Source: Sclerodactyla briareus (lineage: Eukaryota > Echinodermata > Holothuroidea > Dendrochirotida > Sclerodactylidae). From it: DNA of 64,000 nucleotides. Of this stretch, positions 12,290-25,063 are shown in pieces. The notes under the pieces were generated by a model. It was not told the DNA's origin. It saw only the letters and a list, made by a program, of their open reading frames with translations, and ran no database searches. The stretch lies in NCBI GenBank assembly GCA_026419785.1, contig JAODTK010005806.1, positions 1 to 64,000 of the forward strand. The letters run 5' to 3'. The position numbers were made by a program, and so were the translations under genes. The stretch's first letter is position 1, and every line of letters starts with the position of its first letter.

Positions 12290-12580
12290 TTACAAGATGA
12301 CGAACTCCTCCACTGCCAAGCGGTAAGGGGGGGAGGAACAGTAGAGTGTCTACCTGCAAAGCTGAGGTCCCTGGTTTAGACCCCGGTAGCGTCACAGGAC
12401 ACCACTTCACCTCGCTGCTTATTCGTTTGTATAAGCTACTCTCTCGTATCATCGAGACGTTAAGTGACAGTCCCGGGAACAGATCGAACCCTGCCTCGTA
12501 CTCAGGGCACTAAATGAAAGAGAAGGTATCCTTCTACACCCAAGACATGGATCCTCTACAATTCCGAGGAGATGTCCCTT
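12290..12580 (+). repeat. tRNA-derived SINE-like element
   Basis: A box-A-like stretch (agtagagtgtctacctgc, about 12340-12357) and a box-B-like stretch (ggtccctggtttagacccc, 12366-12384) are spaced as in a tRNA-type RNA polymerase III promoter. No complete cloverleaf is seen. An unrelated tail follows. This is an inference from promoter-like words only. Confidence 0.45.
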
Positions 12581-13690
12581 AAGCGCGGGTCACACGAGTG
12601 CGATTACAACATTCGATAATTTTATCGGATGGAGTTTTCACACTGTGCGATATGTCGTACAATTTTATCGGACGTTGTCGGGTGTCGGGCCCTAACATAT
12701 GGAGGGAGGAGTGGGATCTTAGTTGTGAGAAGCACAAGTTTTCCTCCTTTTGTCGCTTCAGGCGTTGGATGGAATAGCTTGGCGCGGATTTATGAATATC
12801 GAGAAAATTTCTAATTTCAAGAAATTCGAAGTCGTGTCTTTCCCCAGTACTTGTAGAAGCGTGAGTGAGATAGTGTTAAGACTATTTTAATTAAAGCAAA
12901 GCAGCAACAACATTACAGCCTCTTCTCTAGTCGTGGAGACACCAACGCGCAACTAGAGGGCCTGATTCACCCGTTTTCTGGACATCGCTGACCCCCGGAA
13001 ACGGCTACAACACCACCCTTTCCGGCCAATCACTACAACAGCACATATCTCCTGCTTTGCATGTTACATGTACTAACTAGAAATGTTGGGCTTCCTAGGG
13101 CCTAGGTTTGGCGGCAAATTTAGGCCGAAGCAGCTCATAGGGCCGGTTGTCTGCCTTGATATGTCACTCGTCAATTTATTCATCAAAACCCCCTGATTTT
13201 ATCACCAAAAAACCCACTTTTCCTGACAAACGTCCCCCAAACAGCCCGTTTGGCGTGCCATCCTGCGGTGTGTGGTGCAAGTGTATCACTGCATTGCGCA
13301 AGTTATCTTGCTCCGATGAATTTATCGTACCAAAAAGGGCTGTTCACACTTAGCACAATACGAAAATATTTAGACTTTTAGGCGCATGCCTGGAAGCCAC
13401 GCATACATCGCCCCGCTTTCCAATCAGGCAATCACCCAGCAGTTCCCTGAGCAGGCCGGCGGACCAGGCCTGAGCATGTCATACCCTAACTCTTCGAAGC
13501 ACCAGGGGGCGTCAAGGTGGGGACGGGGCGGGTGGACATTTCCCCCCCACTTTTTGACACTGTCTCCCATGACGTCCACATTTCCCACAGTTACAATTGT
13601 GAAAAGGTGGCCATATCCCCCCCCCCCCAAAGAAGAAAACCATTTGGTACTTGTGGAAGGAGATGCATTTCAAGGACCCTGGGTGAAATT
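12580..13690. other. No gene recognised
   Basis: There is no exon-like frame with splice sites. A C-rich run lies at about 13617-13628. A TGTCGGGCCCTAACA word near 12677 and GGCCTAGG near 13098 are palindrome-like but isolated. Confidence 0.35.
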
Positions 13691-14600
13691 TTTCATAAAA
13701 TGGGCCTCGGGCCCGAGTGGGACCTGGATTGAAAACTTCCGAACCCCCAAAGGTACGGACTGGTAGACCATCATCATGACCGAAGGTCCTACTGTGCATT
13801 TAAAAATTGCAAGAGAAGAAGCATTTTGCGTAATTCCACATAGTGGGCCCGCGGGCCCCACACTAGGCCTTGGGTTCCAAAATCCCTGGGCAACCCTGAA
13901 GATACAGCTAGACCATCATTATGACCGAAACATCAGTGCATGGTGCATTAATTTGTAGGAGGATACAAGAGATTAACAGTATTTCAATTAAGGGCCTAGG
14001 GCCCAAACTGGGCACCTGGGCCCAACAAGTCTTGGAAACCCCTTGTGGACCCATCTACCCTAGGACCATACATGTAATTTTGAAGGAAATAACTTGACAG
14101 CTCTGTGGGGAGGAGAAGGAAGAGAAGCATTTCAAGCCACCATTTTGTGAAATATCATAAAATGGGCCTTGAGCCTAGTTGGACCTTGGACCAAAAAAAA
14201 AAATCCTGGAACACCCAAAGGTACATCTATAACACCATCATTATGACAAACATCAGCATGTGCAACTAAATTGGAGGAGATACAAGATTTTTGTATTTCA
14301 CATTAATGGGGCCCTGGTCCCAAACTGGGCCCTTGTCCCAAAATGTCCTGACACCCCCAAATGGCCCTCTACCCAAGGAACGTGACATGTAACTTTTGAA
14401 GAGAAAATAATTGAAACTTGTGGGAGGAGATACATTAAAGTTTACCATTTGTGAAATTTCATAATGGGCCTTGGGGCCCATGTGGGACCTTGGATAAAAA
14501 AGTCAAGAACACCCCGAAGGTACGGCGGATAGACCATCATTATGACCCCCCCCGAAACATCAGCCTTGTGCACCAAAATTTGTAGGAGAAGTAAGGTTTT
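13690..14600. repeat. GGCC-rich tandem array, half-unit about 150 bp
   Basis: GGGCC-palindrome blocks occur near 13700, 13845, 13992, 14163, 14307 and 14465, spaced about 145-170 bp. Two unit types alternate. One has 'gtgggacctt', 'cccaaaggtac' and 'accatcattatgacc'. The other has 'cccaaactgggc' and 'catgtaa.ttttgaag'. This gives a higher-order period near 300 bp, with about three copies. Confidence 0.6.
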
Positions 14601-16070
14601 GCAAGTTTTCCACTTATTGGCTAATTGCGCCCTCAATGCCACTTGACCTTGCCCTTTAGCTGGTCAACGATGACCCATCAGTCAATTAACATGTGACCAA
14701 GTCTAGTCGAGATTAATCAAAGCCCAGACATTTTGTGGCCCCAAAAAACAAGTTTACAGACTGGATCGATAGAAGGATAGGTAGATAGATAGAGATAGAA
14801 GAGATAGAATGACATGGATCACAATTAGCTCAACCCAGCCATGCGTCAGCTGGGTTGAGCGACAAATCAACAATCCAGCGCTTCGAGCAAAAGACGGAGG
14901 GAATAACTCACAGAAATCGTTCGCCCTGTTATGGCCACCAGGGGGAAAAGTAAAGGATTACCATTGTTTCTTACCGAGTTCCGAATTTCATCGAATAGCC
15001 AAAAGTGCATACAATTTCAAGTGTTCGCGTTTTGTGTTGCCAAAAAGTCATCTTTTCTACAAGGCGTTTGTTTGTACAAATATGAGATGAATCTTCGAAT
15101 TAATTTGGTTCCTCAAAATGATTTTCAGGAGCTTGGGGAGGCAGGACTGCCCCCACCTCCATTTTTTTCGGGGATGGAAAATTTGGGAAGGAAAAGGCGA
15201 AGTGAGAAAATTGCATCCCCTCTGAAATTGTGTTCGGGCTGACCTTGCCCGACTTTTCGATTATTTTTTTTTGTCCATTTGTCTTCTACCCAAATCCCCC
15301 ATGTAAATGGGTGCTTTCAAGCCAGGCGGCAAGGGCCGTTTCCGGCGATTCTAGAGGGTACTGAAAACTAAAATTTTTCTAGGTTACGCTCCGCGCCAAG
15401 GTGGCGCTCTGCTTAGGCGCGGTCGGGTTTTTTTTAGGGTGCATTCGATGTGCACCACCACACCCCACTTTTCAAAACGGATCGAAACGCCCATGTAACC
15501 AAATGCCACTTTTCAGCCAAACCTCCTTTACAGCCCATTTGGCGTTCCATACTATTGGCTGAAATTGCGCAAAAGTTCTCACTGAATTGCACCAGTTATC
15601 GCATCCGATAACATATATAGTACGATAAAAGTTGAAAATATTCTTCAATTGACGTTCGATTTAAAATTAACGTTTTGCAATAGTGTGAACACTCCTATAG
15701 GGACGTGCGTTGGCATCCACAAGTTCCAACATGATAACCATGAGAACAGACATGAGTTGGAGGAGATAGGCAGGAGAGATAAAGGGGGCCAGGGACGATG
15801 GGGGACATGGGGGGAAAAAAATAAAAAGGGCCCGGGTGATAGGATTCCCTTCGACCCTCTCTCCTAACCCTATCACAGGAAAACAATAATACGAGGCTTC
15901 ATTTCCACTGCCCTTTAACCCGTATCACCTTTTTTAAAACACTGTTCCAACAAGTGTTACCGCTTTTACGCAGACAAATTCGTCTCACTCCCACTTGGGC
16001 TGTGGTTAGCAACGCCCTTGACGGCAGTGTAGGCATGGGCGTAGCTAGGATGGAGGGGGAGGTAGGGGAC
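14600..16070. other. No gene; GATA microsatellite, perfect hairpin, repeat fragments
   Basis: An AGATAG-type microsatellite lies at about 14770-14812. A perfect 12-bp inverted repeat lies at 14828-14860. A dispersed fragment with 'gccgtttccggcgattctag' and 'gcgccaaggtggcgctc' (15335-15415) also occurs near 18185 and 18570-18660. No exon is supported. Confidence 0.45.
14828..14860. repeat. Perfect 12-bp inverted repeat
   Basis: GCTCAACCCAGC (14828-14839) faces GCTGGGTTGAGC (14849-14860) across a nine-base loop. It follows a GATA-type microsatellite. It is not the histone mRNA stem-loop, which has a six-bp stem and four-base loop. It may mark the end of a mobile element. Confidence 0.6.
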
Positions 16071-17310
16071 ACCCCCCCCATGAAAGTGCCCCCCCCCCCC
16101 ACAGTCGCCCCCCCCCCACCACTGAAAATCTGGCTGAGAAAAATATACACTAGGTCTAGCTTAGCTTTTGTGCCTCATAACGCCCAAGGATATAATTAGA
16201 GTATAAGTAAATTAAATTTTGCCTCAAATGTGCCACTTTTTTCGCGCGCGCGCGCGCAAAGAGCACGGGGTCGTGGCCCTAATGGCATAACGTGACATTT
16301 GGAAGGACTATAGGCCCTTGCCAGAAAAAAAAAAACATGATCTGTCCGTGCATGCGGTGGCGGGGATGTCTGATTACGTGACCCAATTGTCATATGAATC
16401 TTCTTTATTCACGCGGTCGGGTCACCCCATCCTAGTGACGCTGACCAAGTGAAAAATTTACCTCGAAAAAAATTGCCGCGCTACGGCGCGCACGTCGGTG
16501 CTACGTTGACAATCCTCGGGAGATATTTCTTTTATAACCTTCCAAGTTGACGGAGTCCTCAAATTGAAAGTAACATCCTGACCCCCATAATCTACAGTGC
16601 CACCGTGACCGCCCAACCTGAGTATGCAGCGGAAGTCCAAAGGACCATCTAGTTTCCTTCCACCAAACTGCATACATGCATGAAAGTGCCGCGCCACCCC
16701 CCACACCCAGTCACGTCGCCCCCCCCCCCCCCACTGAAAATCTGGGGCTGAGAAAAAAATATAATAGGCCTGCTTAGCTTTGTGATCAAAACGACCAAGG
16801 ATAGAACTTAGAGTATATAAATTCCAAATTTTGCCTCCAAAAAGTACCATTTTTTCGCGCCCTGCGTGGGCAAGAGCACTGTGTGCTGGCCCTAATGGCA
16901 TACGTGACATTTGGGAAGGCCTATAGGCCTTGCCGAAAAAAAAACATTGCATCTGTCCGTGCCTGCGCGTGCGGTGATGTCGATTACGTGACCCAATTGT
17001 CATAGGAAGCTTCTTTATTCACGCGGTAGGGAGTCACACCATCCTATGTGACCGCTGACCCCAATGAAACATTTACCTCGAAAAAAAATTCCGCGCGCTA
17101 CGGCGCCGTCGGTGTGCGACGTTGACACATTCCGCGGGAGATATTTGCTTTATTAACCTTTCCAGGTTGGTGTGCCTCAAATTGAAAGTTAACATCGTGA
17201 ACCCCCCTCTGACAGTGCCACCGTGACCGCCCCACCTGGCAGTATGCAGCGGGATAGTCAAAGAAAATAATAGTTTGTCCTTCCACCAAACTGCTAAAAA
17301 GGCACATCCA
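16070..17310. repeat. Tandem duplication, unit about 612 bp
   Basis: 'ctgaaaatctgg..ctgag' occurs at 16121 and 16733, 'ttacgtgacccaattgtcat' at about 16373 and 16984, and 'atttacctcgaaaaaaa' at about 16455 and 17070. Two copies are present, each with a poly-C block and a CG-rich block (cgcgcgcgcgcgc at 16243 in the first). Open frames within it are by-products of the repeat. Confidence 0.7.
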
Positions 17311-18760
17311 GATGGTTGCAACTAAGCTCCGTAAATGTAATTTCTGATGATCTAGGCGGCTTTGAAAAGTTGAAAAATTTTCTCGCCGCCCCTCGCTTTC
17401 AGAACGGATTGACGCCCATGTTTAACATTCTCGGCCATTCTAGCCTGCCCGGTACAACGAATACCAGCTATTGGGAAAACTTTTAACACAACCTTGGAGA
17501 ATTTTCACTTGGATCTAAGTATCTGCCCAGTAAAAAGAGTATATAAACAGGCAGGGGGAAGAAGAAATTACCAAGTTATGGCAAAACCCCATTATCTTAC
17601 CGATAATCACCCAGGGGCACACCCCCGCTATTCAAGTCAGAGATTGGGGGGGGGGGCACCCGGCGCGCGAGGATTTTTTTCGAAGAAAATTTTTTGTAAA
17701 AAAAACAAAACTGCCGGCTTGAGACGTCAAGTTAAGCTTGAAATGGCCCCAGCCTAAATCACCCGGGAAAAGTAATTACGGCCAATCTGGGGGCTAGTGA
17801 ACCCAAAAAGTCTCTGGTACGCTCAGAGCCAACACCGATGGTGGCGCCCCGCCATAGTTGAAATTTGTGCCCCCAATCCAAATATCTGTGCCCCCCTTGT
17901 ACCCCAGATGGAAAAGTTCTGGTGACGGCCACTGCTCAAGGGCACTAAAGATATTCGAGAGTAATGGACAAATGACTGGTGCAGCATGACCTTGAGCATG
18001 CCATGGCGAAGGATGTTAGTAGATGAACTTGTCATTTGTTACGATACCGATCAAAGAGGCATGAAATGAAATTGTTGGCATTTTTTCAATTGTTATTTGC
18101 TTCTGAGCCACGTCCCGACTCTGGAGAGCAACATTTCTCAGACCCCTCTATAGAAACTCTGGTTACATGTAATGTAGAACACTCGGGAAGTGCCGTTTCC
18201 GGCCATCTGGAGAGGTTTGTGAAACGTAATGGTTTTCGGTGACCATATTTCGGGCAATGAATATAGGAGAAATCGAGCAGGTATGAAGCAAAAATAGAAG
18301 ATTACCCAAATATTTAATTTACCAAATAGTGCCCAAAATTTTGAATAAATGCCCCAAAAAATGTTGGAAAAAATGCGCGCTCTGCGCCGCAATCGTATAG
18401 TTTCGCTGATCTGTAGGCGTGTATCTGTACAGGATTTGCACATAAATTTAGGCAACGTTTGAGATTTGGGACAATTGTCTTCTGTCTAACATTACAAGCC
18501 GCCAGTCGATGTAACCGGCCTGATACAAAACGGTTGGCTATAGCCACGGAGGGCACTCCTCAAAATAGGTCAGGGAGTGCCGTTTCCTGCCATCTAGGGA
18601 GCCTCATTTTCCAAAATTTTCTTCTATGCCTCCGCGCCAACCAATTGGTGGCGCTCCGCTAGAAGTCCACATGGCGCACCCGCCTAGGAAAAATGTTCAG
18701 CCCCCCGCCCCCCAACTGGAAAAAATCCTTGCTACGCCACTGAGTGTAGGGGGTTCATAG
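17310..18760. repeat. Mosaic of dispersed repeat fragments
   Basis: 'agtgccgtttccggccatct' (about 18190) and 'agtgccgtttcctgccatct' (about 18575) are two copies of one fragment. 'gctacgccactgag' near 18730 resembles the common end of a repeat also seen near 16029. A poly-G run lies at 17646-17655. No gene is supported. Confidence 0.45.
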
Positions 18761-21700
18761 GGGGCTCACCAGGTCCAATGTCACTGAGTTTAAGTGGTCA
18801 AAGCCAGAAAACCTTTTGGAAATGATAACGTGCAATGAATGAATGAATGAATAAAGTAGAGGGTTCAACTTGGCATTTAGGTTAGGCCCTGTGGGTGGAG
18901 TAGATAGGGAGTAGATAATCCCTATCATTTTGGGCTCAGGTCAATGGTCACCTAGAGTGAACAGAGGTGTGGTCTAAGTCCAATAACTTATGGCAAGTGT
19001 AACAATGTAGAGTACCTAGTAGATCTTGGTTGCCGTGGAGTGGATTAATCCCAGTTGATTGGGACACGGTCCAAGTAAATAAAAATGTAAAACCTGAAAA
19101 CCTTGTAAACCACAACACTGTGGAACAAAAAAAGGTTTGGGGATGGCCTACGTGTTTGGTAATACCAAGCTGGTGCAGGACTTTTTTCAAACGTCAGAAA
19201 CTGTTTAGATTCTATGATTTCATGATCCAGGATGCATGAAATATTCATGAGAAAGTGAAAAGTTTCTGACATGTTCACAGTATTGTATGGCTTTTCCCAA
19301 GTCGTGAAAAACCCACATCTTTCCAAAATTGAAGCCAGGAAGGAGTAACTATGAGTCTACAGCCCCACTACAAAAAAACCACCAAGAGATTGGACGGCTT
19401 TTTCCAAGTCGTGGTGAACTCAGCTCTTCAAAATTAAAGCAGGAGGAAGGAGTAACTAGAGTCTTACAGCCCCACCTACCAACGAACCACCCAGAAAATT
19501 GACGAGTGTAGGCAGAAAAAGAGAAAAACCGCCCCCGATGTGATAACCAGCAGAAGTAGAAGTTACCTTTGCGGGACCCTTCATTTAGAGAAAGCATATT
19601 ATATCATTTGGCCAATGAATTTTTCAGGACCAAATTTTGTCCCCGCCCACCATTTTTCGTGTGGTTGGGGTTACTTGGTACTTTCAAATGGTGGACACAA
19701 CCTCACACCATACATATCCCAGCAACACTTCCAGCTTGCAGAATTACAGAAACAATATAAGAGGTATTGTGAAGAAATTGTTGAATATTTATTACACGAC
19801 CGGAATTAGTTTTTTCTAAATTACAGAGTAAATTAATACATGTAATAATACCATCGGTGAGGGATGATGACGGTGAATGGAAGGATGCTAGGAATATAAA
19901 TATTAAATGTATATAAATATCATATAATTCTCCCAGAATGGACATATATCACAAATTCTACAACATTCTATTACAGGATTTAGTATGTACAAATATCTTG
20001 TAGTGTAAGGTGGATTCAGCACATACCGTAGGCAAACACATACCGGTACTAATAGGAGGATTCATATGCGACCATAAGTTATCCTCAAGGACGAAAGTAA
20101 CTGCACGGGGGGGTCTCATTAAGGTAGAAACGGCCAATAGGTTGGGTAGTAGTCTAAGATGAAAATCATTATGGAGCACAATTCTCCAATGTACCTCCAA
20201 TTATTCACCTCAGAGGGAATATTCGAATACTATGATACATGCCAAACTGTCAGAGCTGCGAGATTTCGAAATTTCTGAATGATAGAGCCGAGGAACGGGG
20301 AGGATGTAATATGGGAACAGCGGGGGCACCAATTTTTTCTTTTGGGGCACATCGCACCAATTCCAGGCGAGAGTTGAAAAGTGTTCTGAAATGTTGCGTT
20401 TTCCCGGGATGGCAAATGGGGTTGGTGGTGGTGTTATGACAGGGTCGCGGCAAGCTGCCACGGCAGACAGGGTTGTCAATGTGGGCAGACTGGGATTGTG
20501 CAGTGGCCCGCCAGGAAGGGAGTGGGGTGGGGGAGGGTATGGGGGGTGGAAACTTCATGTGGAACGTGGTAAAGTATCAAGATGCATCAGCAAAAGGAGG
20601 AGGGGGAACCCTGTTCTCCAGGATGGCGATTAGATAGTTCCACGGAGTGCCCCCATGTGAAATCAGGGCCCCCCAATGCCCTACGAAACTGAAAAATCTT
20701 GTTTGAAGCTACTGGGTTCGTGCCAGACATTGTGCCCCCCCCCCCGTCAATAGGGGTTAGAAGCATGTCTTGATTGTAGTTGCTCCCCCCCCCCGCCCCC
20801 GGTTGAGTCTCTCCAGGGGGTTAGCAGGTCCCCTACTATTGCGCGCCACGTTTAGGCATCGACAGGGCCATTTAGGGTAACGCGGTTTCATAACCCAGCC
20901 GTCAGTGGTTCCCATGTTCAGCCGAGGTGAGGATCAGGGCCGATTTAATATGTTAACCAGGGAGGGAGATTTCAGTCAGAATGGAACCAGGCTCCGTGTT
21001 CTCAGGACAGTGATTGGTGTGCGATTAAAATATATCCATGTATGAGTTGTTTGCAGAGTTTATGGGTTGCCGAAATGGGCGAGGGGATCATGAAAATGAT
21101 GAAGGGGGGATTTTTTATTGTGCCGATTGAAAAATATTCATGTATGACGGTTTTGCACAAGTTTATGGGGCCGAACCACCAGCTCCAGGGAGTATATATG
21201 GATCTCTGCTCCTAGCTGAAAACCAAACTTGAACACCGGAATCACACAATAGGCTATGTGCGATACATAGGTTTATGCTCCTTTTGATGACTAAACTATC
21301 GGTTAAAAAAAATCTGGTTGACAGTTCGTAGCTTAACATCCCGTTGTTCGGGTTATCTAAAGGCTGCACGTAGTAGTGTTTCCCACTGCCAGAAGAAAGC
21401 GTGGTGAAGTTAATGGGGATGTACAGGGAATAGGACCTGGCATGTACTACTATTGCCGATTTAGGCAGTACTACCTTATTGCATATTTAGGGTCCTTGTT
21501 GAATTCACAAATGCTCCACAGATTTCTACTCAGACCATAAATCGCATCCATAGATAATGTTGCACAGATATGGCATCAATGCCCGATTATTACAAGGTAC
21601 TTCTGGAATAGTTAAACATGGACTCATCCCACCTAATTTCAAACAATCCCCAGTAGAATATTTGGTTACACGATACAATTAAATATGTATCACAAGCAAT

Positions 21701-22690
21701 AAATACAGGGCAAGAACAGGGTGAGGAGAGAGGGTGCTAGCTGAAGAGCCCGTCCAAGAGCATGGAAGAAAACTGTCATTCTTTCACCTCATACACAAGC
21801 TCATCAGTAACATCTGATAAATACTGACATACATAACACACATTAAACCATGCATCACTAACTACTGTTGTGTATTCAACAATCAAATTCCGTGAGGATC
21901 AACGGATTATATCAGTAACACTGACAAAACAATCAAAATCCAGTGAGGGAAACGATTATATCAGTAACAACTGATTAACTGATGGTTAGGGGCTCTCATC
22001 AGTTACTTCTGCATGGGGCTTGCGGATCGGAACTGTATCAAAAAGCTTGTTGACCATATAAGTCTAGGTTCATTGATTCTGATCTCCTGGTGAGTTGAAC
22101 GTGGTCTCATTAATCTGAACCTTCAGCGCAATATTCACTGTAACCGGTTGGGTGGGGGCCCGGGGCAAACTGCCTAGAACCGTCTACATCCAACGCAAAT
22201 GATCCGTGGGTGAAATCAACCTGTGGACGAGTGGGCACCACACAGACCAACTTCCAATTACATAAGGCCCCGGTACACCCGTGTGGCAGTTAATAAATAC
22301 AAGCTCTCACTTCATCAAACACGCACAACAGCCAACTCCTAGATGGACATGTTTGCTCAGACCTGGAAGGTTAGCCATAGCCCAACAGAATCATTTTTGT
22401 GAAATTTGTTACATCACACGCTACGACTATACTGTACTACAGCTCATCCTGTCTTGTCAAATTCCAATGGTTTATTTCATTTCTACTTGACAAATGAAAT
22501 ACAGTTGCATGATACATATTCTTTCGGAAGTTTATCAAGTCTGAAATTCCAGCCACTTTTCGAGGGTTTCAAATAAATTAACCTTGAACCATCTTATGCA
22601 ATTAAAACCATCCATTGAAGTCAGTACATTCCATTGCCACAACATTTTTGTTTCACAATGTCATGCCGTCACTTCGATGGGAAGCTGTAA
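18760..22690. other. No gene; short local duplications
   Basis: A 108-bp unit is present twice at 19291-19490 ('ccaagtcgtg', 'ggaaggagtaact', 'tacagccccac'). A small repeat 'aaatcc.gtgagg.aacg.attatatcagtaac' occurs at 21883 and 21935. Poly-C runs lie near 20736 and 20786. Nothing with coding character was found. Confidence 0.45.
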
Positions 22691-24330
22691 CAATCCTTAG
22701 CCCATTTTTAAAGCCTATTGTGCCCCAACACAAATCACACCCTATATGATGCTCGATGCTAAAAGGTTTCACTAACAAAATGTTCTATGCTACTACTAGT
22801 TTTTTTTTTCTGATGTTGGAAATTCCTACCTTCGCAGAAAATTCAAACAAATCACAGCCGAATTCAAAAGGCATAAACTGTTTAGCAGTATTCAACTTAT
22901 GCCATCTTCAATATTCTGAATTCTCAAGTCTTCATCAGTGAGCCATGTGTCCAAACCTCTTTGTGGATATTTCATTTTCCAATTGATGATATACGATTCT
23001 CAGCCCATTTTTAAAAGGCCTAATTGTATGAAACCCAATGTTCCCACATTCAATCGGTACTCAAACCTACATCAGAATCTAATTAGTGTTTTTATGTGTT
23101 CTCCAAAACATGTTTGATGAAAGCAATTTTAATGGGATTATCCAAACAATTTTCAGCCCATTTTCAAAGGCCTAAATTATTCAACAGAAACAAATTCCAA
23201 TGTTCCGTGTACGAGGCTGTGATCGAAGCCACATCAGTTAATTAGATCTGTTTGTGTATTCTGTTCATGTGTTCTCAAAAACATGTTTCATGACAAAATT
23301 TTCAGTGGGATAATACGAACAATTTTCAGCCCATTTTCAAAGGCCTAAATTATTCAACAGAAACAAATTCCAGTGATTAATATACAAGGCTGTAATCGAA
23401 GCTACATCAGTTAAATTAAAGTCGGTTCATCATTCTCCAAACCGTTCATGGAAACATTTTTAATAGAATATTCCAAACAATTTTCACCCATTTTCAAAGG
23501 CCTAAATTATTCAACAGAAACAAATTCCAATGATTCATATACAGTGCTGTAATCAAAGGCCTACATCATTAAGTCTAGTTATGTGTTCTCGAGAACTGTT
23601 CAATGGAAACATTTTTAATAGAATATTCCAAACAATTTTCAGCCCATTTTCAAAGGCCTAAATTATTCAACAGAAACAAATTCCAATGATTCATATACAG
23701 TTGCGGTAATTCAAAGCTACATCAGTTAAGTCTAGTTATGTGTTCTCGAGAACCTGTTCAATGGAAAACATTTGTTATGGGGGCTAGTCCAAACAATTTT
23801 CAGCCCATTTTCAAAGGCCCAAATTAATCAACAGCAAACCATTCAATGTTCCATACACAAGGCTGTAATCGAAGCCACATCAGTTAAATTAAGTCTGGAT
23901 TTATGTGTTTTCAAAACCTGTTCAATGGAAACATTTTTAATAGAATATTCCAAACAATTTTCAGCCCATTTTCAAAGGCCTAAATTATTCAACAACAGAT
24001 AAATTTCAATGTTCCATACACAAGGCTGTAATCAAACCTACATCCGGTGAATTCAGTCACACATTCCCAAAAGGTGTATAATGGCAACATTTTAGTTCCA
24101 GTCCACTTTTGAATGTTCTGTGATGTTCCAATTCACAGCTGACTTTGAAAACATTCATCAGATAAGTTCAAGCTGCTTTGGGTATTTGCCAAAATGTGTT
24201 CTAAACTTAAGGCAACATTTTGTATCAGATATCAGATAATCCAAACAATTTTCAGCCCATTTTCAAAGGCCTAATCTGCAGTTTACTGAATGGTTCAGAT
24301 TGTTTACAATATTTAGGTGATATCATATTC
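22690..24330. repeat. Tandem array, unit about 160 bp
   Basis: 'aattttcagcccattttcaa' followed by 'aggcctaaattattcaaca', 'ggctgtaatcgaagc', 'acatcagttaa' and 'tggaaacatttttaatagaa' recurs near 22990, 23150, 23322, 23478, 23638, 23796, 23957 and 24247. More degenerate edges begin about 22700. About ten units, many differing by one-base indels. Confidence 0.75.
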
Positions 24331-25060
24331 CAGAGTGGTAGGTGTTTCCATAACAACCTTCCTTGTGGCCCGTTAAGTCCATACCGAAGACCCCAAGTAA
24401 CCTGTTCCCTTCTCCGCTGCATGTTCATAGGGGGGACAGAATCAGAGAATAACAAGAGGTATAGGCCATTTCCACATTGGGGCTAACAAAGAAGGTGCGC
24501 ATCGCAGGCCGCGCATCCGGCCGGCTCATTTAGGTTTGATCAAGCACTCATGAAAAATTCCTTTACATTTGATGGGTTTGAACGATTCTCAACCTATTTT
24601 TATGGGCTGGAACTGTTTTGATAATATCTATGTCACAACCCTCAAAGGTTAACAATTATTCAGCAGCCAGTAAATACAGACGATCTCACGGCATTTGTAA
24701 GGTTATTGATGACAAAAAGGTGCAGTTCCCCGGTCTGTAACCCTTGCCTGAGGCCTTGGGCGTAGTTTTGATCATTTTTCGTCCACAAGTACCCAATAGA
24801 AATATTCCTATGGGAGGGGGGGGGGGGTGAATCAAGGAGCACCTATGATTGTGACCACAGACTTCTCTGGAGCACTGCAATCGAGTGGTTGTTCTATCTT
24901 CCACGAGCCTCAGGCTAGCCTATTGCCTGACAAAACTTACTTATAAAAAAAAAAAAAACAATATCATACCATAGTCTGTGTCCATAACCATAGTATAAGT
25001 AGTCCTTCTCATAAATGGCAGGTGGTTGTAACCCTAATGTTAGGGGGGGGGGGGGGGGGG
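24330..25060. other. No gene; poly-G runs
   Basis: G runs lie at about 24813-24827 and 25044-25061, and a poly-A run at 24945-24958. A minus-strand stretch (24350-24455) reads as a short basic peptide but lacks splice support. Confidence 0.35.
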
Positions 25061-25063
25061 GCC

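Noticed and set aside
12295-12400. Functional tRNA gene
   Set aside because: Box A and box B words are present, but no complete acceptor and anticodon stems can be paired. Better explained as a SINE head.
16458-17003. 181-codon minus-strand frame
   Set aside because: It spans the repeated 612-bp unit including its poly-C and CG blocks. The second unit does not keep the frame.
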